DNA from: Clostridium sp. AM33-3
GTDB lineage: Bacteria; Bacillota; Clostridia; Lachnospirales; Lachnospiraceae
Length of the DNA stretch: 64,000 nucleotides
Reading direction: 5' to 3'
NCBI RefSeq assembly: GCF_003480315.1
Contig: NZ_QUIV01000012.1
Span: 547-64,546 of the forward strand
Shown here: in pieces, positions 25,547 through 33,731 of the stretch
How positions within the stretch are numbered: position 1 is the stretch's first letter
Layout: every line of letters begins with the position of its first letter
Notes under the pieces: model-generated
Database searches by the model: none
Seen by the model: only the letters and a program-made list of their open reading frames with translations
What the model was told of the DNA's origin: nothing
Program-made: the position numbers and the translations under genes

Positions 25547-25811
25547 AAAAGAATGCTATATCTGCGGGTGTTGTAGAAACCTGGAATCCCACCACATCTT
25601 TTTCGGGAATCCGAACCGGAAGTGGTCCGAGAAATACGGATTGAAAGTGTGGCTGTGCCCGTATGATCACAGGGACAACAAAAACGGGGTCCATGGTCAG
25701 GCTGTGGAGAAACGAAGATACCTGGAGCAAATCGCCCAGAGAGTCTTTGAAAAGAACCACAGCCGCGAAGAATTTGTCCGGATCTTTGGAGAAAATTATC
25801 TGGACGATTAA
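25524..25811 (+). CDS. Zinc-finger HNH-like phage protein
   Basis: 95 aa from the TTG at 25524 (GGAGG at 25511-25515), overlapping the previous gene. CYICGCCRNLESHHIFFG, then CPYDHRDNKNGVHG give Cys-x-x-Cys, a His-His pair and a second Cys/His group, as in HNH nucleases and in the phage NinB/Orf-like recombination helpers. It is too small for a homing enzyme. Confidence 0.6.
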   Translation: MKSIIQTEKECYICGCCRNLESHHIFFGNPNRKWSEKYGLKVWLCPYDHRDNKNGVHGQAVEKRRYLEQIAQRVFEKNHSREEFVRIFGENYLDD

Positions 25812-25815
25812 TGGG

Positions 25816-25916
25816 GTAATGCGTCCGAAAGGGCATTACATAGATGTATTTGATCAAGCGAGCCAATGTGTCACGACATGCCGCTGGTACTGCCCCGCTG
25901 ACTTTATGGCGGGGCA
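25816..25916 (+). other. Two intergenic hairpins
   Basis: TAATGC/GCATTA (25816-25837) and TGCCCCGC/GCGGGGCA (25891-25916). No T-run follows either, so they may be mRNA processing or pausing structures. Confidence 0.4.
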
Positions 25917-25930
25917 AGAAAGGAAAGAGG

Positions 25931-26296
25931 ATGGCCAAGAAAGAACAAACAGAGATGTGGCCGGATTTGAAAGGAAAATGGGAGCAGATACAGGAATGCT
26001 ACCATTTGCTGAAAAACAATGAAGGTCATATCGTATGTACGATGATAAACGGAACACCAGTAAACTACACAGAAAAATGCCAGAAGAAAGAAAAGTGGGG
26101 CGACATAATGGATAAGCGGAAAAGCATCATGATCGGAGAGTACAAGGTGCAGCAACCGTCCGAGAAACATGTATCCATTGTCTGGGTCCCGGGAAATCGA
26201 CTGGTGTTTTTCACGGTGACTGATCACTGGTACACCGAGGAAGAGCTGAAAGCTGTGTTTGCGGAACATATGAAAATGGCGGGGGTGAGCGGATGA
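25931..26296 (+). CDS. Phage protein, unknown
   Basis: 121 aa from the ATG at 25931 (GGAAAGAGG before it). Starts MAKKEQTEMWPDLKGKWEQI. The second half (SIVWVPGNRLVFFTVTDHWYTEEELKAVFAEH) looks like a small alpha/beta domain. No family recognised. Confidence 0.55.
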   Translation: MAKKEQTEMWPDLKGKWEQIQECYHLLKNNEGHIVCTMINGTPVNYTEKCQKKEKWGDIMDKRKSIMIGEYKVQQPSEKHVSIVWVPGNRLVFFTVTDHWYTEEELKAVFAEHMKMAGVSG

Positions 26297-26553
26297 AGTT
26301 AAGAACCGTACATAAAACCATCAGAAAAATGATGAGTGGAACAGAGGGGCCGGAACGCAGCGCATTGCGTACGGCCTGCGCCTGCATTGAGAAAAGCATT
26401 CCCAAAAAAGTGATGCGCATAGAAATAAGCGAAGAACCGGAGAGGTACAATCCATTTTATGGGAATTGTCCGACGTGTAAAAAAATGGTGACATGTATGG
26501 ATTTTTACTGTCCGTCATGCGGACAGAGGATAAAATGGGACGAAAAAAGATAA
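26293..26553 (+). CDS. Small zinc-ribbon protein
   Basis: 86 aa, start codon overlapping the previous stop (ATGA). Ends with NCPTCKKMVTCMDFYCPSCGQRI, two Cys pairs of a zinc ribbon. Companion of the specificity-like gene that follows. Confidence 0.6.
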   Translation: MKLRTVHKTIRKMMSGTEGPERSALRTACACIEKSIPKKVMRIEISEEPERYNPFYGNCPTCKKMVTCMDFYCPSCGQRIKWDEKR

Positions 26554-26948
26554 CAGAAGTAGAGCGGGCAGTTAAGGGAAAGATATATCCAGCCGGGTGC
26601 ACGCTGATAGCACTGTCTGCAACAAAACCAGAACCGGAATATGCACCAGACAGCGGAGAGATAGATACGCGTTATGCCGTAATCATGCCGAAAAAGATAG
26701 AACCGGAGTATTTGTTCGAGGCTGTGAAATGGGAGATGCCGGAGTTCTTGCATAAGCACCGGACCGGTATCAATTTACAGTTTTCGGAGCTGAAGCACTT
26801 GAAGGTTGTTGTGACCGGAAAAGAGGATCAGCTGGCATGGATGCGAGCAATAAAAAAGCTGAATGACCAGATCAATGAGACAGAGCAGGAAATAGAGACC
26901 ATGAAAGATATGAAAAAGTTTTACATGAATGGGATGTTTCCGAAATAG
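26535..26948 (+). CDS. Half-size HsdS-like specificity protein
   Basis: 137 aa from the ATG at 26535, overlapping the zinc-ribbon gene by 19 bases. It resembles one target recognition domain and conserved helix of a type I specificity subunit: IYPAGCTLIALSATKPEPEY, then HRTGINLQFSELKHLKVVV and the helix LNDQINETEQEIETMKDMKKFYMNGMF. A full HsdS has two such units. It directly precedes the methyltransferase, so the two probably work as a pair. Confidence 0.6.
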   Translation: MGRKKITEVERAVKGKIYPAGCTLIALSATKPEPEYAPDSGEIDTRYAVIMPKKIEPEYLFEAVKWEMPEFLHKHRTGINLQFSELKHLKVVVTGKEDQLAWMRAIKKLNDQINETEQEIETMKDMKKFYMNGMFPK

Positions 26949-26956
26949 GAGAAAAG

Positions 26957-28210
26957 ATGTTAGACAACGAGAAGTTCAAGGCGCTTATAGGCATCAGTGA
27001 AAACTATGAAATGCCGGAAAAACTGATGAAAATACTGGAGAACAAGGGAGAACGGGAACGCATTTTTACGATTCTGGCAGATCAGGAAACAGATATGTCA
27101 TACGACTGGTTTACGGATGTTTATCAGCAGGAGCATGGAGACCGGGATGCACTAAAACAGGACTTCACGCCACGGTGCCTGACAGAGTGCCTTGCGGGAC
27201 TCGTTGGAACAAACGGCAGCAGGCATGCGGATGTTTGCGCCGGGACTGGAGGGCTGACGATTGCTGCCTGGAACAGGAACCCGGATCGGTATTATTATTG
27301 CGAAGAATTTTCTAAACGAACAATACCGGTGCTGCTCTTGAATCTTGCAATCCGGAACGTGCGCGGACAGGTGGTAAATACTGACGCATTAACCGGAGAG
27401 GTTTTCGCAGTGTATGATTTGGTGCCAGGCTTGCGGTTTAGCGACATTCGGGCGGCTCCGGAACCGGCGGGCGGTTTATTCGATGCCGTGGTAATGAATC
27501 CGCCATATTCGATGCAGTGGCCAGATGTAGACCAATATAGCACAGATGCGAGGTTTGCAGGCTACGGAGTGCCGCCGAAGAAAGCAGCGGACTATGCGTT
27601 TATCCTGCATGGTCTCCATAAGCTGCAGCGCGGAGGGAGAATGTGGGCCATCGTGCCGCACGGAGTGCTATTCCGAGGTGGGCGTGAACTGGAAATCAGA
27701 AAACAGCTCCTGGAGCATGGAAATATCGACGCGGTCATAGGAGTTCCCAATAAGCTGTTTTTAAATACTCAGATTCCGGTCTGTCTGATTGGATTCGGGT
27801 CAGGCGGATGCGAAAACATATTAATGGCAGACGCATCGAACGAGTACGAAGGAGCAGGAAAACAGAACTGGATGACCGGAGACCATATAGAGCGAATCTG
27901 GAACTGCTATAAAAACAGACAGGCAGAAAAACAGTATTCCAGTATCGTCGGTATAGAGAGAATCCGGGAAAATGACTACAACCTGAACATTCCGAGATAT
28001 GTGGATACATACATACCAGAGCAGATTCCAGATCTTCTCGAATCACTGGACGAACTGATCCGGATTGAGCAGCAGATTGAGGATGCAGAATATGATTTTT
28101 ATGACATGATGAAGCAGCTAACAGGAACGACGGAAGAGAGTGAGCAGCAGTTGCAGCAGGCAAAAGAAAAGTGGAAACGGATGCTAGTGATGAAATATGG
28201 AACAGCATAG
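26957..28210 (+). CDS. HsdM-like N6-adenine DNA methyltransferase
   Basis: 417 aa. The N-terminal helical part leads into FTPRCLTECLAGLVG, the SAM-binding HADVCAGTGGLTIAAW and the catalytic NPPYSMQWPD motif (adenine-N6 class). Next is GGRMWAIVPHGVLFRGGRELEIRKQLLEHGNIDAVIGVPNKLFLNTQIPVCL, typical of type I modification subunits. It ends in a coiled coil (RIEQQIEDAEYDFYDMMKQL). No restriction (HsdR) gene is nearby, so it is an orphan phage methylase, likely protective. Confidence 0.88.
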   Translation: MLDNEKFKALIGISENYEMPEKLMKILENKGERERIFTILADQETDMSYDWFTDVYQQEHGDRDALKQDFTPRCLTECLAGLVGTNGSRHADVCAGTGGLTIAAWNRNPDRYYYCEEFSKRTIPVLLLNLAIRNVRGQVVNTDALTGEVFAVYDLVPGLRFSDIRAAPEPAGGLFDAVVMNPPYSMQWPDVDQYSTDARFAGYGVPPKKAADYAFILHGLHKLQRGGRMWAIVPHGVLFRGGRELEIRKQLLEHGNIDAVIGVPNKLFLNTQIPVCLIGFGSGGCENILMADASNEYEGAGKQNWMTGDHIERIWNCYKNRQAEKQYSSIVGIERIRENDYNLNIPRYVDTYIPEQIPDLLESLDELIRIEQQIEDAEYDFYDMMKQLTGTTEESEQQLQQAKEKWKRMLVMKYGTA

Positions 28211-28277
28211 AAAAAATGATAGCGAAGAAATCAAAAGAAGCCACGGCGTGTATCAGTACTTGGTGAGGAGAAAAACA

Positions 28278-28502
28278 ATGGTAACTAGCGACAACCGCCC
28301 GAGGTATAAAGGAGTTTGTCCGGTGTGTGGAAAAGTAATGTGGATCTGCAAAAGCTGGGCTATGGAAATGGGAATAAATATCGGCGCAGGGACCTGCGCG
28401 GGGTGTGGAACCCTGATACACATGACACTCAATGCAGAAACACAGGAAATGGATTTGGAACGGTACGAAGATTATATTCCGGGAGGGAAAAGCAGCGTAT
28501 GA
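28278..28502 (+). CDS. Small zinc-binding protein
   Basis: 74 aa from the ATG at 28278 (GAGGAG before it). CPVCGKVMWICKS and TCAGCGTLIHM form a zinc ribbon. First of a run of tiny Cys-rich genes. Confidence 0.6.
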   Translation: MVTSDNRPRYKGVCPVCGKVMWICKSWAMEMGINIGAGTCAGCGTLIHMTLNAETQEMDLERYEDYIPGGKSSV

Positions 28503-28771
28503 GGACGAGTGTGGTATTAATCACATGCTCAAGTTGCGGCAGAGAAAAGAAAATGTTGCCGCCTGTAGAGGGTTACCGCTGCATATGCGGGAAAAACATA
28601 GTCACAAAGACGAGGAGACTCTTTATAAATTGTGAATGCGGAGCGAATGCAAAGTATCTCACGAACAGCCGTGACAGGCTGACAGAGACAGAGTGTCCGG
28701 TATGTGGCCAGCCGGTAACGTGTGAGTGGAATGTCAAGAAATGGTGTTATCAGACTATAAGGAGCGAATAA
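28499..28771 (+). CDS. Small multi-zinc-ribbon protein
   Basis: 90 aa, start overlapping the previous stop (ATGA). Four Cys pairs: [27 protein letters not shown] and [12 protein letters not shown]. Translationally coupled to its neighbours. Confidence 0.65.
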   Translation: MRTSVVLITCSSCGREKKMLPPVEGYRCICGKNIVTKTRRLFINCECGANAKYLTNSRDRLTETECPVCGQPVTCEWNVKKWCYQTIRSE

Positions 28772-29025
28772 TGACAGTAAGTAGGACAGAGATAAAAAGC
28801 AGAGAACTTAAGGCAGACACAATCTACAGGCATTTTAAAGGCGGTCTTTATCGAATTATGTGTTTTGCGACACATACAGAGACTGGCGAGAAGCTGGTTG
28901 TTTATCAAGCGCTTTACGGAGCGTATGAGGTATATGCACGGCCTTACGGCATGTTTGCCAGTGAGGTAGATCATGAAAAATATCCGGAATGCGCGCAGCG
29001 ATATCGGTTTGAGGAGCTTTGCTAA
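28771..29025 (+). CDS. DUF1653 family protein
   Basis: 84 aa, start overlapping the previous stop (TAATG). The pattern [64 protein letters not shown] is a full DUF1653 domain, a small beta-barrel-like fold of unknown function found widely in bacteria and phages. Confidence 0.85.
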   Translation: MTVSRTEIKSRELKADTIYRHFKGGLYRIMCFATHTETGEKLVVYQALYGAYEVYARPYGMFASEVDHEKYPECAQRYRFEELC

Positions 29026-29046
29026 ATTAAGATTGGAGAAAAGAAT

Positions 29047-29214
29047 ATGGCTGGAAAGAGCATTTATTTTACAAGAAAAGAGCTGGAGGGACTTAGAGAT
29101 TTTATTAAGTACCTTGAGACAGATGGAAAGCCAGATGATGAAGAACTATACGCTCACTGGTTGGGAAGAATCGGGACGGCGGAAGGAAAGATTATAGACG
29201 CGTGCGAAAATTAA
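29047..29214 (+). CDS. Tiny phage protein, unknown
   Basis: 55 aa (MAGKSIYFTRKELEGLRDFI, then an acidic helix). GGAGAAAAG precedes the ATG and the leader motif lies just upstream. Short helical protein; no domain recognised. Confidence 0.6.
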   Translation: MAGKSIYFTRKELEGLRDFIKYLETDGKPDDEELYAHWLGRIGTAEGKIIDACEN

Positions 29215-29229
29215 GATTCGGAGGATGCT

Positions 29230-29454
29230 ATGGAAGTTAGTTTAAGCGGATATAAGGTTGTTTATGGGGACAAGGTTTTAAATGCGCTGTCATTGATAGG
29301 TATGCGATTGAAACACCCAGAGAGACAAGAGGAATGCGAAAAGCCAATCAGCAAACCGGATTTTATAAGCGTTTTGGCTATTGATACGGATGGAACGCTG
29401 ATTGTGATCGAGGATGAGACGTGGAGATTTCAGTTCATACCACAGATAAATTAA
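29230..29454 (+). CDS. Small phage protein, unknown
   Basis: 74 aa; GGAGG and a leader motif precede it. Beta-rich end (FISVLAIDTDGTLIVIEDETWRFQFIP). No domain recognised. Confidence 0.6.
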   Translation: MEVSLSGYKVVYGDKVLNALSLIGMRLKHPERQEECEKPISKPDFISVLAIDTDGTLIVIEDETWRFQFIPQIN

Positions 29455-29472
29455 GATTTAGTGGAGGATAAA

Positions 29473-29676
29473 ATGAGCAAAATCAAATTATTACCTTGCC
29501 GTTTCTGTAAAGGAATAAATATAAAAGTAGAAACGTGGTCGAGTGGAGGAAGGATGTACATGGTCAAGTGCAATAACCCGGACTGCCCTGTTCCGGCAGA
29601 AGGGTTCCCGAAAGGGAAAAATCCAAATAAAGTAATGGAAGAATGGAACAGAAGACAGGGGACACTAATTAGTTAA
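29473..29676 (+). CDS. Lar-like restriction alleviation family zinc ribbon
   Basis: 67 aa from the ATG at 29473 (GGAGG before it). LLPCRFCKGINIKVETW, MVKCNNPDCPVP and the closing KVMEEWNRRQG give the Lar family pattern (CPFCG, then VKC..C, then A.E.WNRR). Lar of Rac protects DNA from type I restriction by boosting modification; whether this copy does so is unknown, though an HsdM-like gene is nearby. Confidence 0.7.
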   Translation: MSKIKLLPCRFCKGINIKVETWSSGGRMYMVKCNNPDCPVPAEGFPKGKNPNKVMEEWNRRQGTLIS

Positions 29677-29700
29677 ATTAAGATTTGGAAGGGATATTAG

Positions 29701-29883
29701 ATGAACAAAGGGATTGTAGAAGTTGATATACCGTATTCATGTAGGACCTGCGGTTATTGCGTAAAAATAAAAGAAAGAGGGGAATGGATTTGTATGTTAC
29801 TAAAACCGACCGGAAAGTATTGCGGAGTAACTGTAGCGTACATGAACGGAAAGACTGCGGATATATGCCCGATTATCAAATGA
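29701..29883 (+). CDS. Tiny Cys-rich protein, unknown
   Basis: 60 aa. CRTCGYCVKIKERGEWIC and later single Cys residues suggest metal binding. It has a leader motif, but its Shine-Dalgarno is weak. Confidence 0.55.
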   Translation: MNKGIVEVDIPYSCRTCGYCVKIKERGEWICMLLKPTGKYCGVTVAYMNGKTADICPIIK

Positions 29884-29913
29884 CAGAGGAATTAAGATTC
29901 GGTGGGAGTGCGA

Positions 29914-30172
29914 AATGAAAGAACTAAAGCTTAGAGTATTGTTGTGCTTCCAGATTAACGATTCGGAAGTGTTTGGTGGAGTAGGCTCTGTTGGATATAT
30001 GCAGCAGGCAGTTGATTTTGCTGTCACAGATGAAAAACGGCAAATTTTTAAACACAGCGCATATGACTACACCAAGAATGCAATCACAAGCCTAGCGGCT
30101 TGGTGTGGAGTAGGAGAAGAATCAGTTAGAACCATCAGTGCGGAAGAGTATAAAGCGAAAGCAGGGAAATGA
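29914..30172 (+). CDS. Small phage protein, unknown
   Basis: 85 aa. The second half carries KNAITSLAAWCGVGEESVRTISAEEY, possibly helical. It has a leader motif and GGTGGGAG before the start. Confidence 0.55.
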
Positions 30173-30241
30173 TTCATTTGCAGTACATTGTAAATGGTGT
30201 GGCCAGGCTGTTGAGGATAATTAAGATTGTGAGGAATGGAA

Positions 30242-30409
30242 ATGAAAATAGCTTGTGAAAGATGCAATAAGGTTATGGATGCTTATTTTAGAGATAAATA
30301 TGAAAAAATCAAAATGAATGATGAAGAAAAAGTGCTTTGTAAAGATTGCTATGAAATGTTACAAAGTTGGATGTACGAACAGGAAAAGTGGTTAGAGAAA
30401 CATATGTAA
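30242..30409 (+). CDS. Tiny zinc-finger-like protein
   Basis: 55 aa. CERCNKVM and LCKDCYEM form two Cys pairs either side of a charged helix. GAGGAATGGA and the leader motif precede it. AT-rich compared with its neighbours. Confidence 0.6.
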   Translation: MKIACERCNKVMDAYFRDKYEKIKMNDEEKVLCKDCYEMLQSWMYEQEKWLEKHM

Positions 30410-30465
30410 ATTAAAATTTGGAGGAAAACCGATCAGGTAAAGAAATATAATAGGAGGTATGTGCA

Positions 30466-30681
30466 ATGTCGGAGTTAATCGGGAACAAAGAGTTTCTGGA
30501 CTGTACAGAATGTCCGAGATGTACGCCTAAATACGGGCTAAGACATGGCGCAAGATATGGCATCTGCGGCATGAGCGGAAACATCGTATACCTTGAACCG
30601 TGGAAAGAACGGAGGATATGCGGGAACGGCTGGATCCATCACCATGTTTCTAGTTGTGCATTGCATGAGAGAAAAGAGTGA
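30466..30681 (+). CDS. Small Cys/His-rich phage protein
   Basis: 71 aa. CTECPRCTPKYGLRHGARYGICG and a His-rich end (WIHHHVSSCALH) point to metal binding. AGGAGG precedes the ATG. Confidence 0.6.
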   Translation: MSELIGNKEFLDCTECPRCTPKYGLRHGARYGICGMSGNIVYLEPWKERRICGNGWIHHHVSSCALHERKE

Positions 30682-30719
30682 AGTATTGCTAAACTGAAAT
30701 ATAGAGGAGGATCTTGAAA

Positions 30720-31133
30720 ATGATGATTGAAATTATCGGCACTCCGGCAATGCTGGAACAGCTGGCGGAAGAGGCGGCGGAATTGTCTCAGGCAGCATTG
30801 AAGGTTGCGCGGATCCTGCGAGGCGAGAATCCGACCCCGGTATTGTTAGGAAATGCAAAAGCGCATTTGCAGGAGGAGTACACGGACGTTATCCAGTGTG
30901 CAAACGAGCTGAGATTACTGGTTGATCCGGCGCAGATCAAGGATAAAAAGCAGCGTTTTCAGGAGCGTGTGCAAACCGCTGGATTATCAAATGAGACTGT
31001 AACAATGGCACAGAACCGAGATTTACGCAAGATTATTCACAACATCACAGGCGGACCGTTTTTGACCAAAACTGAGTGGTTGGCAATAATCAAAATCATT
31101 AATGTTGCTTGTGACAGGAATGATAAAGCGTAA
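30720..31133 (+). CDS. MazG-like nucleotide pyrophosphohydrolase
   Basis: 137 aa from the ATG at 30720 (GAGGAGG at 30704-30710). LAEEAAELSQAALKVARI followed by LQEEYTDVIQC gives the EExxE...ExxD metal-binding pattern of all-alpha NTP pyrophosphatases. Phages use these to clean up or shift nucleotide pools. The C-terminal 40 residues are extra. Confidence 0.75.
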   Translation: MMIEIIGTPAMLEQLAEEAAELSQAALKVARILRGENPTPVLLGNAKAHLQEEYTDVIQCANELRLLVDPAQIKDKKQRFQERVQTAGLSNETVTMAQNRDLRKIIHNITGGPFLTKTEWLAIIKIINVACDRNDKA

Positions 31134-31147
31134 TTAAAAAGAAAAGT

Positions 31148-31175
31148 GGCCTTAGCTATGGGGAAAGCTAAGGCC
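31148..31175 (+). terminator. Hairpin after the MazG-like gene
   Basis: GGCCTTAGCT pairs perfectly with AGCTAAGGCC around an 8-base loop. There is no T-run, so termination would be weak or Rho-linked. Confidence 0.5.
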
Positions 31176-31280
31176 TAGGTTTATGAGTCCCTGATTGAGG
31201 ACAGTTACATGATATCTCATCCTGAAAAAATATGCAATGGATGGGAATCGCAAAAATCGACAAAGAAAGGCGGAAAGAAG

Positions 31281-31823
31281 ATGGGAAAAATGAAAGTAGC
31301 AGCAGTAGGAGTAGTAGGAGCGCTTTGCTTGGTCCTGATGTGCGTGTTTGGAGTGCAGAGCAGCAGGAATAAAGCAATAGTCCTGGAACAGGCGGTGGAA
31401 ACGGCAGAGTCCGATATTCATGTACAGGAGAAGAGACGGTTCGATCTTCTCCCGAATCTGGTTGACGCGATTAAACAGTATGACAAGCATGAGGCAGAGG
31501 TTTTACAGGCAATCGTTGACGGCCGCGGAGGGGCAGCAGGCATCGAGAATGTGTCCACGGCCATTTCGGCGGTGGCAGAGGCGTACCCGGAGCTGAAAAG
31601 CAATGAGAACTATAAACAATACATGATGGAACTGGCGACCACCGAGAACCTGATTGCTCAGTACCGCACAAATTATAACAAACAGGTCGGAGCCTATCGG
31701 CGATATGTAAAAAGCTTTCCGGCCAGAATCTTCCTTGACTGGACAGGATATGAATCGGTGGAGTATGAATTGCTTGATTATGATGCGCCTGTAGATGCGC
31801 CGGCACATTTGTTTGGAGAATAG
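31281..31823 (+). CDS. LemA family membrane protein
   Basis: 180 aa from the ATG at 31281 (GGCGGAAAGAAG before it). N-terminal membrane segment (AAVGVVGALCLVLMCVFGV), then the LemA signature: QEKRRFDLLPNLVDAIKQYDKHEAEVLQAIV, STAISAVAEAYPELKSNENYKQYMMELATTENLIAQYRTNYNKQVGAYRRYVKSFPARIF. LemA proteins are membrane-anchored helical bundles of unknown role. It is followed at one base by a second membrane protein; a phage-borne LemA pair is unusual. Confidence 0.9.
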   Translation: MGKMKVAAVGVVGALCLVLMCVFGVQSSRNKAIVLEQAVETAESDIHVQEKRRFDLLPNLVDAIKQYDKHEAEVLQAIVDGRGGAAGIENVSTAISAVAEAYPELKSNENYKQYMMELATTENLIAQYRTNYNKQVGAYRRYVKSFPARIFLDWTGYESVEYELLDYDAPVDAPAHLFGE

Positions 31824-31824
31824 G

Positions 31825-32544
31825 ATGGAGATAACCAAGAGAGAGATTGGTGCCAGTGTTACGATCGTGGCCGTCATGATGATTATAGGTTTTTTGGTGG
31901 CAGGACGTATTGAAGCCTGGCAGATCAAGAAGAACGCAGAATATTATACGGCACTGCAGATCACAAGCCCGGAACAGTTCCAGTATGGAATGGACACGTC
32001 CGTGGGAAATGCATTTGTGTATGGTGTCTTGCGGGCGGTAGATCCGGTTACATATCCAGAAATCGGTGGAGCATACCTGTATGCAGAAAAAGAAGAAGAA
32101 CACTATAACCGTCATACGAGAACGGTAACAGAAACGGATAGCCAGGGGAAAACGCACACAAGGACAGAGGTGTACTGGACGTGGGATTATTACGACAGCT
32201 GGAACATATACAGTCAAAGAATCAACTTTTTGGATGTGGAAATGGATTACAGAAAAATAACAAGGCCAAGCGCGCAATATATAGACACGATCCAGACATC
32301 CGCACATGTTAGATTTAATTATTATGGAGCGCCGGCCGAGTGCGAGGGGACCATATACACAGATTTAAGAGATGGGACGATTTCGGACAACACGCAAATG
32401 CTAGTAAATACTGGCATCGAGGACGCGGTAAAAGAAAAAACAAGATCGTATACATGGATGTTTTGGATCCTGTGGATGATACTGACAGGTGCTGCAGTGT
32501 ATGGCTTTTGCTATTTGGACAATGACTGGTTAAATTTAGATTAA
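31825..32544 (+). CDS. Two-pass membrane protein of the LemA module
   Basis: 239 aa from the ATG at 31825. Membrane segments at the N-terminus (GASVTIVAVMMIIGFLVAG) and near the C-terminus (MFWILWMILTGAAVYGFCYL) flank an extracellular domain of about 170 residues rich in Tyr and Trp. No family recognised. Its position makes it a likely partner of LemA. Confidence 0.65.
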   Translation: MEITKREIGASVTIVAVMMIIGFLVAGRIEAWQIKKNAEYYTALQITSPEQFQYGMDTSVGNAFVYGVLRAVDPVTYPEIGGAYLYAEKEEEHYNRHTRTVTETDSQGKTHTRTEVYWTWDYYDSWNIYSQRINFLDVEMDYRKITRPSAQYIDTIQTSAHVRFNYYGAPAECEGTIYTDLRDGTISDNTQMLVNTGIEDAVKEKTRSYTWMFWILWMILTGAAVYGFCYLDNDWLNLD

Positions 32545-32553
32545 AACTCAGAA

Positions 32554-32569
32554 GTTGCACCGGTGCAAC
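32554..32569. repeat. Palindrome GTTGCACCGGTGCAAC, copy 1
   Basis: Perfect 16-bp palindrome just before the DUF4317 gene. It shares a further GGAAAGGA with the copy at 43057. A one-mismatch copy lies at 25307-25322. Confidence 0.75.
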
Positions 32570-32582
32570 GGAAAGGAATGCC

Positions 32583-33704
32583 ATGAAAAAGAAAGAAATC
32601 ACGGAGATAAAAAAACAGTTTAAAGCTACGGAATGTGCTATAACACGCCTGCGTGGATGCTACGTCAATCCGAACGGGGAGGCTGTCACATATATGAATA
32701 AACCATTTATGAGCCTGCCGGAAGAAGAGATGTTTAAGTATCTCAGGATTGCAACAGATTGCCTGCGTGGGAAGCTGGGTGACAAGCTCCATAACCTGGC
32801 AGCAGATGAGGGTAATATGAGCTTTGGGGAAATGCTAGAACCTTTACGCAGAACAAGGCTGAAAGATGACAATGTGTTTAAGGATTTTTGTGAAGAGGTA
32901 ATAGAGAACAACAGAGACTGGGTAGGCGGATACATGATCCTGGCCATGCACAGCGTATATGATATTCCGGGAGTGACAAAAGACGGCATGGACCTGGATG
33001 ATGCATCGGAATCAGTATATGCGTATGTCCTGGTATGTATCTGCCCGGTAGCACTCCCTATCCCGTACATAGGGTATAACGAGTTTAAAAATGTTTTTGA
33101 GCGGGTCACGCCGCCACTTGCAATGCTGGGGCCGAAGATGGGGATTCTGTACCCGGCGTTTAACAACCGGCGGGCAGATACAAGAGGTGCGTTGTTGTAT
33201 CTGGATAATCCAGGTATTGGAGACGGCATAGTCAGAATGTTGTTTTCCTGCAGCGTGGGAAGAACGGACAAGGAAAAGAAAGAAGCATTTGAGAAAGTTA
33301 TGCAGAGAGTCCTGTCTGATCGGAACGGGTTCGGTCAGTTAAAAGATATCTATGAGCGGATCATCAACCGGCTGATGGAATGGAGAGAAGAAGATGATCT
33401 GGAATTAACGAAACGGGATATGAAGAGTATACTGGAAAATGCCGGGGCGAATCCGAACACGCTGGAAGAATTTGAGGACACCTGGGATGAATTCTTGGGG
33501 GACAAAGAAAAGTTGACAGCGAAAAAGATCATAGACGAAAAACGGCTGAGGGTAGAAACCGAAGGAGCTGTGATCAATGTAAAACCGAGTGGTCTTGGCA
33601 AGGTGACCGTGGAGAACACGGCGGGCATGAAGTTTCTGACAATCCAGATCACGGGCCGGACCGAGGTGAACGGTGTCCCGGTAAAAGAGGATCCGGAAAA
33701 GTGA
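32583..33704 (+). CDS. DUF4317 family protein
   Basis: 373 aa. Starts MKKKEITEIKKQFKATECAITRLRGCYVNPNGEAVTYMN and continues with LGDKLHNL, then CICPVALPIPYIGYNEFKNVF, matching DUF4317, a family largely confined to Clostridia and usually chromosomal. Function unknown. Finding it in a prophage behind a LemA module is uncommon. Confidence 0.85.
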   Translation: MKKKEITEIKKQFKATECAITRLRGCYVNPNGEAVTYMNKPFMSLPEEEMFKYLRIATDCLRGKLGDKLHNLAADEGNMSFGEMLEPLRRTRLKDDNVFKDFCEEVIENNRDWVGGYMILAMHSVYDIPGVTKDGMDLDDASESVYAYVLVCICPVALPIPYIGYNEFKNVFERVTPPLAMLGPKMGILYPAFNNRRADTRGALLYLDNPGIGDGIVRMLFSCSVGRTDKEKKEAFEKVMQRVLSDRNGFGQLKDIYERIINRLMEWREEDDLELTKRDMKSILENAGANPNTLEEFEDTWDEFLGDKEKLTAKKIIDEKRLRVETEGAVINVKPSGLGKVTVENTAGMKFLTIQITGRTEVNGVPVKEDPEK

Positions 33705-33731
33705 TAAAATGACAGATGGAGGGTGTGCAAG

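Larger units (their letters stand above)
29023..30424 (+). repeat. Leader motif repeated before seven consecutive small genes
   Basis: AATTAAGATT, usually with TA before it and a Shine-Dalgarno a few bases after it, occurs at about 29023-29038, 29207-29224, 29448-29467, 29674-29693, 29890-29908, 30218-30235 and 30407-30424 (AATTAAAATT in the last). In several cases the TAA is the stop codon of the gene before. A weaker eighth copy lies near 30690. The copies are almost evenly tied to gene starts. Confidence 0.8.
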
